Shown here piece after piece: positions 17,344-25,549 of a DNA stretch of 64,000 bases. Origin of the DNA: Idiomarinaceae bacterium HL-53 (lineage in GTDB: Bacteria; Pseudomonadota; Gammaproteobacteria; Enterobacterales; Alteromonadaceae). Made by a program: the position numbers and the translations under genes. The notes beneath the pieces are model-generated. The model was not told the origin of the DNA. It was given only the letters and a program-made list of their open reading frames with translations, and searched no databases. Position 1 is the stretch's first letter. Every line of letters starts with the position of its first letter. The stretch covers positions 2,676,022 through 2,740,021 of the forward strand of contig LN899469.1 of assembly GCA_001458075.1 (NCBI GenBank), given 5' to 3'.

Positions 17344-18096
17344 ATGCCTTCTTATGAAAACTACCAAGCGTCTTCAAACGCGCTCAACAACAAAGTCATT
17401 CTCGTCACAGGTGCCGGCGACGGCATTGGCCGCGTTGCAGCCTTGACCTATGCTCAGCACGGCGCGACCATTATCTTGCTTGGGCGCACCGTTGCAAAGC
17501 TTGAAGCTGTTTACGATGAAATTGTTTCAGCCGGTTACCCTGAACCCGCAATTGTGCCGCTCGATATGAAAGGTGCAACCGAGAGCCACTATCGTGACAT
17601 GGCGGCAACCATTGAAGATCAGTTTGGTAAGCTCGATGGGGTACTGCACAATGCCAGCCTACTCGGTGTACTGTCGCCCTTTGCCCACATTGACCTTCCT
17701 ACTTGGAATGACATTATGCAGGTGAATGTCACCGCACAATTTATGATGACTAAAGCGCTATTGCCGGTACTTATGAAAGCAGAAGCGCCCTCGATCATCT
17801 TTACCTCCTCAGGCGTTGGGCGAACTGGGCGCGCGAATTGGGGGCCATATGCTGTTTCAAAATTTGCAACCGAAGGCATGGCTCAAATCCTCGCTGATGA
17901 ATACGAGAACACCAAACTTCGGGTTAACGTAATTAACCCAGGCGCAACAAGAACTAAAATGCGAGCGAAGGCGTATCCTGCTGAAGATGCAAATAAGCTC
18001 AAGACACCCGAAGATTTAATGCCAACTTACTTATTCTTTATGGCCGACGATAGCCGCAAAATTACAGGAGCTTCAGTTGATGCGCAAACTCGCTAG
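17344..18096 (+). CDS. yciK: YciK family short-chain dehydrogenase
   Basis: A 250-residue classical short-chain dehydrogenase/reductase of the YciK subgroup. The cofactor-binding TGAGDGIG is near residue 21, NASLLG around 100, the catalytic Ser follows IIFTSSG, and YAVSK holds the Tyr/Lys pair. The conserved INPGATRTKMRAKAYP matches YciK. The physiological substrate is not known. The 3' end overlaps the next gene by 17 bases, so the nuclease downstream is translationally coupled. Confidence 0.9.
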   Translation: MPSYENYQASSNALNNKVILVTGAGDGIGRVAALTYAQHGATIILLGRTVAKLEAVYDEIVSAGYPEPAIVPLDMKGATESHYRDMAATIEDQFGKLDGVLHNASLLGVLSPFAHIDLPTWNDIMQVNVTAQFMMTKALLPVLMKAEAPSIIFTSSGVGRTGRANWGPYAVSKFATEGMAQILADEYENTKLRVNVINPGATRTKMRAKAYPAEDANKLKTPEDLMPTYLFFMADDSRKITGASVDAQTR

Positions 18097-18895
18097 TTTT
18101 ACTTTCGTTGTACTTGCGACCCTCGCAATTTGTGTCCCAAGAGGTTGGAGCTGGGGTTTTCAAGGTCATGAATACATCGGCAGTGTCGCTTGGGAATATC
18201 TCTCACCGGAGGCTCAAACTTGGGTTGCTGAGCATTTAGAACTCGTTGATGAGCCCAGTCTCAGTGAAGTGGTCACATGGGCAGACCGTGTGCGAGGCAC
18301 CGATGAAGGGCTTACCATGGGGCCGCTACATTATGCCAATATTCCTCGCGGCGAAACGGAATTTGTAATGGAGCGAGATTGCCCAACCCGGCGCTGTGTG
18401 GTGGCAGCCACAATTGACACAATTGAGGTCATGTTGTCAGACACCAGTTCATCGCAAGAGAAGGCCGAGGCAATGCGCGCCTTTACCCATTGGCTCACCG
18501 ATTTACATCAGCCACTTCACATGGGCTATGCCGATGACCGCGGGGGTAATCGGATTCGCATTCAGTTCCGCGATTTTGAAACCAATTTACACTCGCTGTG
18601 GGACACGGTCGTGATCAGAGAAAAAACACTTCATGAGCCTGCCCAACTTGCCGCTCAGAATCCACTCCCCGCAACCCCTGAAGATTGGGAGGCTGCTGTT
18701 ATTGAGTGGGCCAACCATTCTGCAGCAATTGTGAGAAGCACAGTCTACGACGGCGTTGAATCGGGTAGCGAAATCGACGCTCAATACGTTGATATCGCCA
18801 AACCTATTATTCGCGATCAACTGTTGCTTGCGGCTCAGCGAATGGCTCAGGTGTTAGAGCAAGCGGCCGCAAAGGATCGTGCTCGCGCAGAATAA
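18080..18895 (+). CDS. secreted S1/P1-type zinc nuclease
   Basis: A 271-residue nuclease with a cleavable signal peptide ending before WGFQGHEYIG. In this family the mature N-terminal Trp and the His five residues on are zinc ligands. Further ligands are visible in WADRVRG, LHYANIP, FTHWLTDLHQPLHMGY and NLHSLWDTVV. The family uses three zinc ions to cut single-stranded DNA or RNA, suggesting periplasmic or extracellular nucleic-acid scavenging. The ATG at 18080 has AGGAG at 18066-18070; the TTG one codon earlier is less likely. The start lies inside yciK. Confidence 0.9.
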   Translation: MRKLASFTFVVLATLAICVPRGWSWGFQGHEYIGSVAWEYLSPEAQTWVAEHLELVDEPSLSEVVTWADRVRGTDEGLTMGPLHYANIPRGETEFVMERDCPTRRCVVAATIDTIEVMLSDTSSSQEKAEAMRAFTHWLTDLHQPLHMGYADDRGGNRIRIQFRDFETNLHSLWDTVVIREKTLHEPAQLAAQNPLPATPEDWEAAVIEWANHSAAIVRSTVYDGVESGSEIDAQYVDIAKPIIRDQLLLAAQRMAQVLEQAAAKDRARAE

Positions 18896-19850
18896 ACTGC
18901 AACGGCGCTTCGGTTTGTGACCAGGCGCCCGCTTCAAGAGACAGATTCCACTGCTCTACCGGCACCTCATCTCCTGCCGAATAAATAGTCACTTGCAATT
19001 GCTCTGGGGCCTCCGGCACCAACACAACATGCAGTTGGTAAGGCAAGCGTTGCTCTCCCAAACTTAAATTTACCCGTTGACCATGATCGTGCATCGGCCG
19101 ATCGACTGTTACAGGCAACCACGCATCCTTGTTTTCAGAATCCTCTCCCGAGGGTAAAAAGCGAGCTTCGAGTTGTAGAAAACGAATCGGCTCAAGCACT
19201 AACGCTGCCGGTGCTTCGTCTTCCAATGGCTCCCCTTCTGCATTTAGAACCGTATCAACCATTTCGAGCGAATCGGCTTGAATACGTAAATTCGATTCTA
19301 AGTGAACTTGCTGCCCCGCCTCATTAAGGAAATAACAACGGCGCGGCGAGCGATAACCTTCGAAACCATTCTCAAGAGCTTTCCAGCGCACTTCACAACC
19401 TTGCAAACGCTCATAAGCAGACAAATTTATGGGTCCCATCGGAAGCGGTTGCTCTACCTCAAGTGGATAGGTCACCTGCACAATACCCTCACTGCGCGAC
19501 GGTAGAGAAAAGGTAAGTAACTGTCGACGATACGGCGTTAGTTCCTGATCTAGGAATGCTTGCTCTACGATCACAGCCGGGGCTCCTGAGGTAGTCGTGG
19601 TTCGATATCCTCGTTGTACTACCGGAGGAAAGTTACCGACATCTTCAGGATGAAAAAAAAGAGGATGAAAGTTAGAATAGTCCTCGGCGAGAAGCTCCAC
19701 TAAGACATTTTGTTGTTCAATACGCGGATCATCCGAGGGCTCAGCATCTTGTGCAGTTGCACTGAACGTGAAAGTTAACGCGGCAGCCCCCCAATACATG
19801 ATAGGCTTAGACCAACGATAGACAGCGGTGAATTTGAACTGCTTTTTCAT
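18807..19850 (-). CDS. exported CpeT/CpcT-like protein with C-terminal extension
   Basis: A 347-residue exported protein (N-terminal hydrophobic segment ending ATAQD). Residues ~45-200 show the CpeT/CpcT pattern: VIVEQAFLDQELTPYRRQLL, then LQGCEVRW near 150 and EGYRSPRRCYF near 170, the conserved Cys pair. In cyanobacteria CpeT proteins attach or chaperone bilins on phycobiliproteins; homologues in heterotrophic bacteria have no assigned role. The last ~140 residues form a separate, probably beta-rich domain without a recognised family. The gene's 3' end overlaps the end of the S1/P1 nuclease gene by 89 bases on the opposite strand, unusually long for this window. Confidence 0.72.
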   Translation of the reverse strand: MKKQFKFTAVYRWSKPIMYWGAAALTFTFSATAQDAEPSDDPRIEQQNVLVELLAEDYSNFHPLFFHPEDVGNFPPVVQRGYRTTTTSGAPAVIVEQAFLDQELTPYRRQLLTFSLPSRSEGIVQVTYPLEVEQPLPMGPINLSAYERLQGCEVRWKALENGFEGYRSPRRCYFLNEAGQQVHLESNLRIQADSLEMVDTVLNAEGEPLEDEAPAALVLEPIRFLQLEARFLPSGEDSENKDAWLPVTVDRPMHDHGQRVNLSLGEQRLPYQLHVVLVPEAPEQLQVTIYSAGDEVPVEQWNLSLEAGAWSQTEAPLQFILREHDPLRPLALTPEPFAEPQATVDRE

Positions 19851-19982
19851 AATTTTCGTTTACTCGAACAAAACCGTGACCTAATTGTCTACGTAGTTGT
19901 TATGTTGGTGCCGCACTATAGCACAGAGAAATACCACACAGAAATGAGCTGTTAAGGCTCCAAAGGAAAGGTAGTTATTCCA

Positions 19983-20993
19983 ATGAAGTTACACATGTTC
20001 AGCACGCAACTGACCGGCTTATTGCTTCTTAGCACTTTATTTGTGTCACCCTTAGCCTCAGGACAGCAAACGAGCACCGAAATATCACTTCCGAGCGAAC
20101 ACACATGGACCTCACTTTCTGTGGTTAATGAGCAGACTTGGTGGGTTGGTAGTGCAGACGGTTATATTTGGACCACTGAGAATAACGGCGATAGCTTCGA
20201 AAAGTCGAAACCTACCGGCGAGACCAACCCACTGTATATTCGTCAAATCCATGCCATTGATGATCGCCGCGCGTTCATGCTAACGAGTGGTGAAGGTGGC
20301 AACTCACGCCTTTACACAACCCGCAACCAAGGGTTTAGCTGGCAACGACTCTATCGCGGCAAAGGTGATGAACACTTAAGATGCTTTGCCGTAATTCCCG
20401 ACGGCGAGGGCTGGATTTTCGCCGACACGCTATACGACAATTGGCATGTGATTCGCTCCAGTAACGGCAGGAATTGGCTCGATTCACGCAATGGTTTTGC
20501 CGGGCCTGTGCAAACTGGCGAGCGGTTCTCAAATCGGAGCGACCAATGCGCACGCTTTGAAAACAATGTATGGGTTGCGGGCACCTTTCATGCCGCGACT
20601 CCGAGGCTCATTTACAAAGACCGGAACGCGTTACGTTTTGAAGTGGTCGATACCCCCTTAACAGGTGGTTCAGAAGCGGGTATTCACGCCGTATGGCCAC
20701 TTTCCGAAACTCACATTTTGATTGCTGGTGGAACTAGTGACGAACCCGAACTCTACCGTTATGAAAATGAGTCCTTTACACGGGTTCCAACGCCTAACAC
20801 AAACAGAGCGCTGTTAATCCTTTTTTATGTTAACGAACGTCTCTATACTGGCAACGAAGAAGGGTTGTGGTTTACAAACAACTGGGGAGAAACTTGGGAA
20901 AGTGCGACCATAGACGGCATTAAAGCATTCGACTGTGGCCGCGACAACGCATGTTACGCGCTAACCATGGAAGGTAATGTGGTTAGAATGTAG
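19983..20993 (+). CDS. exported BNR/Ycf48-like beta-propeller protein
   Basis: A 336-residue protein with a signal peptide ending ASGQQ. The body consists of repeating beta-propeller blades with Asp-box-like turns such as IWTTENNGDSFEKS, LYTTRNQGFSWQRL and LWFTNNWGETWES. This resembles Ycf48 and sialidase/sortilin-type (BNR) propellers. These folds usually bind proteins or glycans; no sialidase catalytic set is apparent. Its 3' end overlaps the converging small PstS-like gene by 11 bases. Function unknown. Confidence 0.7.
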   Translation: MKLHMFSTQLTGLLLLSTLFVSPLASGQQTSTEISLPSEHTWTSLSVVNEQTWWVGSADGYIWTTENNGDSFEKSKPTGETNPLYIRQIHAIDDRRAFMLTSGEGGNSRLYTTRNQGFSWQRLYRGKGDEHLRCFAVIPDGEGWIFADTLYDNWHVIRSSNGRNWLDSRNGFAGPVQTGERFSNRSDQCARFENNVWVAGTFHAATPRLIYKDRNALRFEVVDTPLTGGSEAGIHAVWPLSETHILIAGGTSDEPELYRYENESFTRVPTPNTNRALLILFYVNERLYTGNEEGLWFTNNWGETWESATIDGIKAFDCGRDNACYALTMEGNVVRM

Positions 20994-21390
20994 CAATCAC
21001 ATTCAAACCACTCGCTTTGGTCGCGTCGCTAATGTAACCCACGGTATTCGGGTTACTACGCACGAACTCAAGTACCTGTTCATCAGTTTCTAGTACACGA
21101 AGCTCCACCGCTCGCCCGGTAAACAATAAGCGAGACCAATGAGCTTTCATCTGGTCTGGCGAACGTCCAACAAAAGAGTTCTCAAATGTGTTACGCGCAT
21201 CGCTACCTTCCGGTAAATTTGCAGCAATGAACTGTCGTGACTGCCCCAAATAAATGCGTCGAACAATTTCCGCGTCTATCTCACTTTGAGAAATAATCGC
21301 ACCTTCTGCAGAAGCATGAGGCGCATGAGAAATACCTAAAGCGAATAGGAGCGCCAATAAAGCATGCGAAATTAACTTGTGCATATTCAT
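20983..21390 (-). CDS. small PstS-like periplasmic protein downstream of a porin
   Basis: A 135-residue protein with a signal peptide (cleavage after ASA). The rest resembles a shortened phosphate-binding-protein-like domain (PBP-like): RIYLGQSRQF, a central SRLLFTGRAVELRVLETDEQVLEFVRSNPNTVGYI and a C-terminal GLNVIATF. Full PstS proteins are more than twice as long, so it probably does not work as a classic ABC binding protein. It starts 11 bases after the porin stop and is co-transcribed with it. Such porin/small-PBP pairs are frequent in marine Gammaproteobacteria, but I know of no assigned function. Confidence 0.65.
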   Translation of the reverse strand: MNMHKLISHALLALLFALGISHAPHASAEGAIISQSEIDAEIVRRIYLGQSRQFIAANLPEGSDARNTFENSFVGRSPDQMKAHWSRLLFTGRAVELRVLETDEQVLEFVRSNPNTVGYISDATKASGLNVIATF

Positions 21391-21401
21391 AATTTCACTC
21401 C

Positions 21402-22574
21402 TTAAAACACGGTTTGAATAGCGAACGTGACCAGAGTTGCATCAGTATTCGCAGTGTTGTCTTCAGCTTGTGTAACATCAACTTTGAATGCGACACCTGT
21501 ATCAAAATCGTAGCGTAAACCAAACGTCGTATAATCCATTCGACTTACTTGTGATGCTGCAACGCCAGCCAAGCTCGGTGCGAGCGCTGCATAAGGCGGT
21601 AATCCTGGAAGTTCATCTGCAACGGGAGAAGTGCTCGGAAGCACGGCTTCTGGTGTTGAACGATCATCTTTAGTTTGCTCATAAGTTACATGCAAAGTTA
21701 ACTTACCGAAACGCTTACCTGCAGTGAGGTATTGGCTTTGCTGCTCAGCAATTAAACTATTGTCTACTTCTAACTGAGTAAGCTCACCACCGACAAACCA
21801 ATTGAAATTGTCGTACATGAAACCTAAACCACCGAAGGTTCCTTTGTCCTCATTCGGTAACAATGCATCAGCGGCCTCAGGCACACCATACGCATTCAGA
21901 ACTTGAACTAGACCAAGCAAATCTGGGTCCTGCACATCAAGGGTTACTGGGTCGGATACAAAATAGGCCGCTCGGAGTGTCCAATTCCCAATATTGCTTG
22001 TAATGTTAGCTCCCAAGATATTCTTCACATCTGCTTCTACTGTGGATCCAGCAAAGCTGATGTCGTCATTAAATCGACCAGCAACGAACTGCGTATTGAC
22101 TGTTGCAGAGCCTATAAAAGCATTATTGTTCAAGCTCGCGCCCGTGTAGGTATCGAACGGAACTCTGTACACACTCGCCGGTGGGCGCACCCAATGATAG
22201 GTATACCCCACGTCTATTGAATCTGAGTACGTGTAGGTGGGTAATCTGAGTTGCCCCGCATTGAGAGTCCAGTTCTCGTTCAAGCGGTATTGTAAATAGC
22301 CCCACTCCAACTCCAGATCGAAGCTGTTTTCGGCGCGACCAATAACCTGAACGGTCGCACTTAGGCGTTCAGATATTTGAGAAGTGCCCTGTAGAGCAAA
22401 CAAAGTATCAGGTTTAAATCCAATATCGTCGGTGTATCCGAAAAGCTCTTCGTTACTACCGGAGGTAAATCCCGCACCTACGTTTGCAAATCCACTCCAT
22501 TGAATTTCCGCTGCTGCTTGGGTTGAAAACAAACCAGCAAGCGCCAGTGCAGAAACAATTGACGTTTTATTCAT
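21402..22574 (-). CDS. outer-membrane porin-like protein
   Basis: A 390-residue beta-barrel outer-membrane protein. The signal peptide ends TQAAA-E, and the mature chain starts IQWSGFANVGAGF. Alternating amphipathic strands run throughout and the last residue is Phe (AIQTVF), the BAM recognition signal. It resembles the porins of Alteromonadales that are found beside a small PstS-like protein. A specific solute is not predictable. The gene is first in a two-gene operon; an IS200/IS605 element sits about 100 bases upstream and may have displaced its promoter. Confidence 0.8.
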   Translation of the reverse strand: MNKTSIVSALALAGLFSTQAAAEIQWSGFANVGAGFTSGSNEELFGYTDDIGFKPDTLFALQGTSQISERLSATVQVIGRAENSFDLELEWGYLQYRLNENWTLNAGQLRLPTYTYSDSIDVGYTYHWVRPPASVYRVPFDTYTGASLNNNAFIGSATVNTQFVAGRFNDDISFAGSTVEADVKNILGANITSNIGNWTLRAAYFVSDPVTLDVQDPDLLGLVQVLNAYGVPEAADALLPNEDKGTFGGLGFMYDNFNWFVGGELTQLEVDNSLIAEQQSQYLTAGKRFGKLTLHVTYEQTKDDRSTPEAVLPSTSPVADELPGLPPYAALAPSLAGVAASQVSRMDYTTFGLRYDFDTGVAFKVDVTQAEDNTANTDATLVTFAIQTVF

Positions 22575-22723
22575 AAGGGTTCCTCATTAGGACTACACAA
22601 GACTCAATCGAATTATAGCCCTAACTTAGAATAAAGTTGCATTTTTCTTACGAATTTTAGCAAAATTCCGCGTAAACCCTCGCCCAATCGGGCGGGGATA
22701 CAAGCGGGAACCGCGCAGCGGTT

Positions 22724-23152
22724 CTAATCAGGCGTTGTCTGACTTTGCACATACTCTTTCAGTGTTTCGATCGTTGCCGCGCCTGCACTGCAGGCAAAGT
22801 AAGAACGTGACCAGAGCGCTGCACTTTTGCTTTGCCGAGGGATATGGGTATTGAGTATGCGTATCCGGCGTGATGAAACCGATTTCAGGTTGTTCACCAT
22901 GACGCTGATCGCCAGCTTCGGCGGATAAGCTATCCGCAGGTGAACATGATCTGATTCACCGTCCATTTCCAGTAGGTCGCATTCCAGCTTTTCACAAGCC
23001 GACTCAAACGCTTCGCGCAGTTGCTGAATCATATAACCATCAAACAGTTTTCGTCGGTACTTGGTGGTAAAGACCAGATGTACAACCAGCTTGGTGACGC
23101 TGTGGCGTTTTCGGAGGTAGCCTGATAACAATTCTTTATGATGCACACTCAC
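22724..23152 (-). CDS. tnpA: IS200/IS605 TnpA, HUH single-strand transposase
   Basis: A 142-residue Y1 transposase. The HUH metal site is seen as SDHVHLRIAYPP (~residue 71) and the catalytic tyrosine in ETLKEYVQSQ (~133), the normal spacing for the family. The N-terminal SVTKLVVHLVFTTKYRRK is characteristic. The GTG start at 23152 lies only 7 bases from the annotated tnpB frame, so the two genes must share or overlap promoters. Length is normal and the gene appears intact. Confidence 0.9.
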   Translation of the reverse strand: MSVHHKELLSGYLRKRHSVTKLVVHLVFTTKYRRKLFDGYMIQQLREAFESACEKLECDLLEMDGESDHVHLRIAYPPKLAISVMVNNLKSVSSRRIRILNTHIPRQSKSAALWSRSYFACSAGAATIETLKEYVQSQTTPD

Positions 23153-23195
23153 TTGAAATATGACCTTGGTATTTTACAATAGAAAAATTATATCA

Positions 23196-24377
23196 ATGAG
23201 CACTGAAATGTTAAAGGCCACGAAAGTACGCATCTACCCGACCCCTGAACAGGCGGAATATCTCAACCGCCAGTTCGGTGCAGTGCGGTTCGTGTACAAC
23301 AAGGCGCTGCATATCATCAGCTCACAATACAAACGCCACGGCCTGAAGCTTAAGGCCAAGAAAGACCTTAAGCCGTTGTTGGCGATAGCGAAAAAGTCCC
23401 GCAAGTATCACTGGCTCAATGATTTTGATTCGATTGCACTTCAGCAAGCGTGCATCAACCTCGATAAAGCCTTCCAGAACTTTTTTGACCCGAAGCTGCC
23501 TTCCCGCTATCCCAAGTTCAAGCGCAAGCATGCCAAGCAATCCAGCTACCACTGCATGAACGTCAGCGCGGGTGATCACTGGATCAAGGTGCCGAAGATG
23601 AAGCCGATCAAAGCACGGGTTCACCGTGCGCTGGACGGAAAGCTCAAGAGCATCACTTTGTCGCGCACGGCAACAGGAAAATACTACGCCTCGCTGTTGG
23701 TCGAAGATAACGTAGCAGCACCGGCACCCGCGCAGAGCGTTGATACCGTATTAGGCCTTGATATGGGGCTAACTCATTTGGCTATCGACTCCGAAGGAAA
23801 CAAAACGGCGAATCCCCGTTTCCTGAAACGTGCCGCCGCCAACCTTCGACACAAGCAAAAAGCCCTGTCCCGCTGCCAGAAAGGCAGTAAAGGTCGTATG
23901 AAGGCACGGTTGAAGCTGGCCAAGGCGCATGAACGTCTAGCGAATGCCCGTGCTGACTTTCAGCACAAGCTGTCCCGACAACTGATTGACGAAAACCAAG
24001 CGGTGGTTGTCGAGACGCTAAAAGTAAAAAACCTGCTTAAGAACCGGCACCTGGCGAAGCATATTGCAGATGCCAGCTGGTTCGGATTGATCCAGAAGTT
24101 GGAGTACAAGGCCAAAGCACAAGGTAAGCATCTGGTTAAAATCGACCAGTGGTTCGCCAGCTCCAAGACCTGTTCTTGCGGTGGACACAAGGTAGACACC
24201 CTGCCGTTGTCGGTTCGCACCTGGGCATGCCCAGCTTGTTCGTCACAGCTAGACCGCGACATCAACGCCGCGATCAATATCCGCCAGCAGGGTGTTATCA
24301 AACTACGGGCCGAAGGACTGTCGGTTCCTGCCAATGGAGGCTTGCGTAAATCCGGCCACGCGCCGGTTGCTGCCTGA
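23196..24377 (+). CDS. tnpB: IS605-type TnpB, RNA-guided RuvC nuclease
   Basis: A TnpB of ~393 residues from the ATG at 23196; the frame is open from an ATG at 23160, and an ATG at 23208 is also possible. TnpB is guided by an omega-RNA made from the 3' end of its gene plus the right end. RuvC residues are visible: Asp in LGLDMGLTHLAID (~187), Glu in VVETLKVKNL (~271) and Asp in LDRDINAAINI (~353). The zinc knuckle reads KTCSCGGHK and CPAC. The first half is CxC rather than the usual CxxC, as if the second Cys became Gly, so zinc binding may be impaired. Confidence 0.88.
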   Translation: MSTEMLKATKVRIYPTPEQAEYLNRQFGAVRFVYNKALHIISSQYKRHGLKLKAKKDLKPLLAIAKKSRKYHWLNDFDSIALQQACINLDKAFQNFFDPKLPSRYPKFKRKHAKQSSYHCMNVSAGDHWIKVPKMKPIKARVHRALDGKLKSITLSRTATGKYYASLLVEDNVAAPAPAQSVDTVLGLDMGLTHLAIDSEGNKTANPRFLKRAAANLRHKQKALSRCQKGSKGRMKARLKLAKAHERLANARADFQHKLSRQLIDENQAVVVETLKVKNLLKNRHLAKHIADASWFGLIQKLEYKAKAQGKHLVKIDQWFASSKTCSCGGHKVDTLPLSVRTWACPACSSQLDRDINAAINIRQQGVIKLRAEGLSVPANGGLRKSGHAPVAA

Positions 24378-24430
24378 GAAGTTGGAAGCCTCGCCCGATA
24401 GGGCGGGGAGCAGTCACGGGAGAATGACTA
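24290..24430 (+). ncRNA. predicted omega-RNA (reRNA) scaffold region of TnpB
   Basis: In IS605 elements the omega-RNA overlaps the tnpB 3' end and runs through the right-end hairpin, with the guide read from DNA just beyond the element. The hairpin at 24389-24408 and the downstream flank, which is the 3' end of nqrM, fit this layout. The boundaries are an estimate from family knowledge; no transcript start or end is visible. Confidence 0.4.
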
Positions 24431-24658
24431 AGAAATTTGATTGCGCTTCCACTCAGTCTCTTTTTCTTGGCGTGTTTTTTCAGCCATACGGGCTTGCTTC
24501 TTGTCACAAGGCTTATCACAATCACATGCCTTGTCCATACCTAGAGCACCGATACCCCCACAACTACCAGAGATTGCCTTGCGCTGAATAAGCACACCCA
24601 CAGCCATACCGCCGAATACCAGCAGCATCAAAATAAACGCGAGAATTAGAGTTTGCAT
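24428..24658 (-). CDS. nqrM: NqrM, iron-delivery maturation factor for Na+-NQR
   Basis: A 76-residue DUF539 protein. One N-terminal membrane helix is followed by a cysteine-rich tail (SCGGIGALGMDKACDCDKPCDKK). In Vibrio NqrM is required to insert the iron centre shared by NqrD and NqrE, and the conserved cysteines, including the one at residue 33 here, are implicated. GAGGTAG precedes the ATG. It is the last gene of the nqr operon. Its stop codon lies within ~20 bases of the IS605 right-end hairpin, so the insertion landed immediately after or even at the gene end. Confidence 0.92.
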   Translation of the reverse strand: MQTLILAFILMLLVFGGMAVGVLIQRKAISGSCGGIGALGMDKACDCDKPCDKKQARMAEKTRQEKETEWKRNQIS

Positions 24659-24691
24659 GGACTACCTCACCGTGCGCATTGCAGCTGAAAG

Positions 24692-25549
24692 TTAACTAGA
24701 GAAAATACGTTTGAATGCCGTACTAGTATAACTTTTTGACGCGCCGTTTTCATCCACCAATATGTCAACCGGTATATTCAAACGCTCGGCCTTCTGCAAC
24801 GCTTCTTCAACGTTCATTTGCGCTAACCAAAAACTCAGAGCCGAAGCCGAAGCTGCGGTGTCATGCACTACAATGACAAGCTCCCCCTTGGGCGTGTTAC
24901 TCCAGCCAAGGGCTTGGTTTTTGAGTCCAAAGTCGCCTGCATTGGCCACACGGGTTACCCAAGGTTCGCGCTCTAAATTAAAACCACTCGCGCGTACCTG
25001 CCCGTTTAGCGACACTTGGTAATGCTCTATACTCATTAAATCCATTAAGTGGGCGAGGCGGTCAACAATAAAGCCCTGCAGCACAATATCCATATTCACT
25101 TGAACATTTCGAGAAGATTTAAAAAGCTGATGGTTACGCAGTTGAATGGAGGGCTCGCCCTGATCTTCAACAGAGAGAATCGGTAATTCTCCACCCGAGA
25201 GTTCGTAGGCGCCTAATCCAGCGAAAATAAACTCTTCGAGCTCACGAGTGAGCACTACCGGTTGGGTGCTGTCCCACTGATTTAAACGTGAAATTTGAGA
25301 ATCAGGGAGTGTGCTTGAGAATTGCTGTTCTAAATGCGCGATCAACCCTTCCATACGCCCCTGAACGCGAGATTCAGTTTGGTTAGCGTTCACAGGTAAA
25401 TAGTGCACTTGGAACAACATTTCCCCTACTTGCCCTTGCACCACGCGCACTTCTTGCGAAGGCCCGCATGCGGTTAGAAGCAAAGCAAGAAAAAAGGCTA
25501 GCCCCGAGGGAGCTAGCCATTTTCGGTACAACTTAACCACCGAAGTCAT
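24692..25549 (-). CDS. ApbE-like lipoprotein lacking the FMN-transferase active site
   Basis: A 285-residue lipoprotein (lipobox LLTAC) in the place normally held by apbE, whose product attaches FMN to NqrB and NqrC. The ApbE outline is recognisable: [23 protein letters not shown], the LQGFIVDRL counterpart of the usual [17 protein letters not shown] and a C-terminal TSTAFKRIF. The block that should contain SGDYRNYF and HTIDP is absent, TDGAFD is reduced to LSGGELPI, and the metal-binding D-A-x-A-T reads ASALSFWL. Catalysis therefore looks lost. Length is short for ApbE (~340). The ATG at 25549 overlaps the nqrF end by 17 bases. A remote non-flavin role, or a true ApbE elsewhere, is likely. 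Confidence 0.72.
   Translation of the reverse strand: MTSVVKLYRKWLAPSGLAFFLALLLTACGPSQEVRVVQGQVGEMLFQVHYLPVNANQTESRVQGRMEGLIAHLEQQFSSTLPDSQISRLNQWDSTQPVVLTRELEEFIFAGLGAYELSGGELPILSVEDQGEPSIQLRNHQLFKSSRNVQVNMDIVLQGFIVDRLAHLMDLMSIEHYQVSLNGQVRASGFNLEREPWVTRVANAGDFGLKNQALGWSNTPKGELVIVVHDTAASASALSFWLAQMNVEEALQKAERLNIPVDILVDENGASKSYTSTAFKRIFSS

Larger units (their letters stand above)
22677..24408. mobile_element. IS200/IS605-family insertion sequence with divergent tnpA and tnpB
   Basis: The element carries tnpA (minus) and tnpB (plus) back to back. Both ends have nearly identical subterminal hairpins: CCTCGCCC-AATC-GGGCGGGG on the left (22677-22697) and CCTCGCCC-GATA-GGGCGGGG on the right (24389-24408). 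Such hairpins are what IS605 TnpA recognises as single-stranded DNA. A second left-end hairpin, GAACCGC-GCA-GCGGTTC (22708-22724), overlaps the tnpA stop. The exact cleavage points lie a few to ~20 bases outside the hairpins and cannot be fixed without an empty site. The element lies between the porin and nqrM genes. Confidence 0.85.

Noticed and set aside
19302..19505. possible small gene on the plus strand within the CpeT-like gene
   Set aside because: No ribosome-binding site or recognisable motif; the minus-strand protein has a signal peptide and family motifs.
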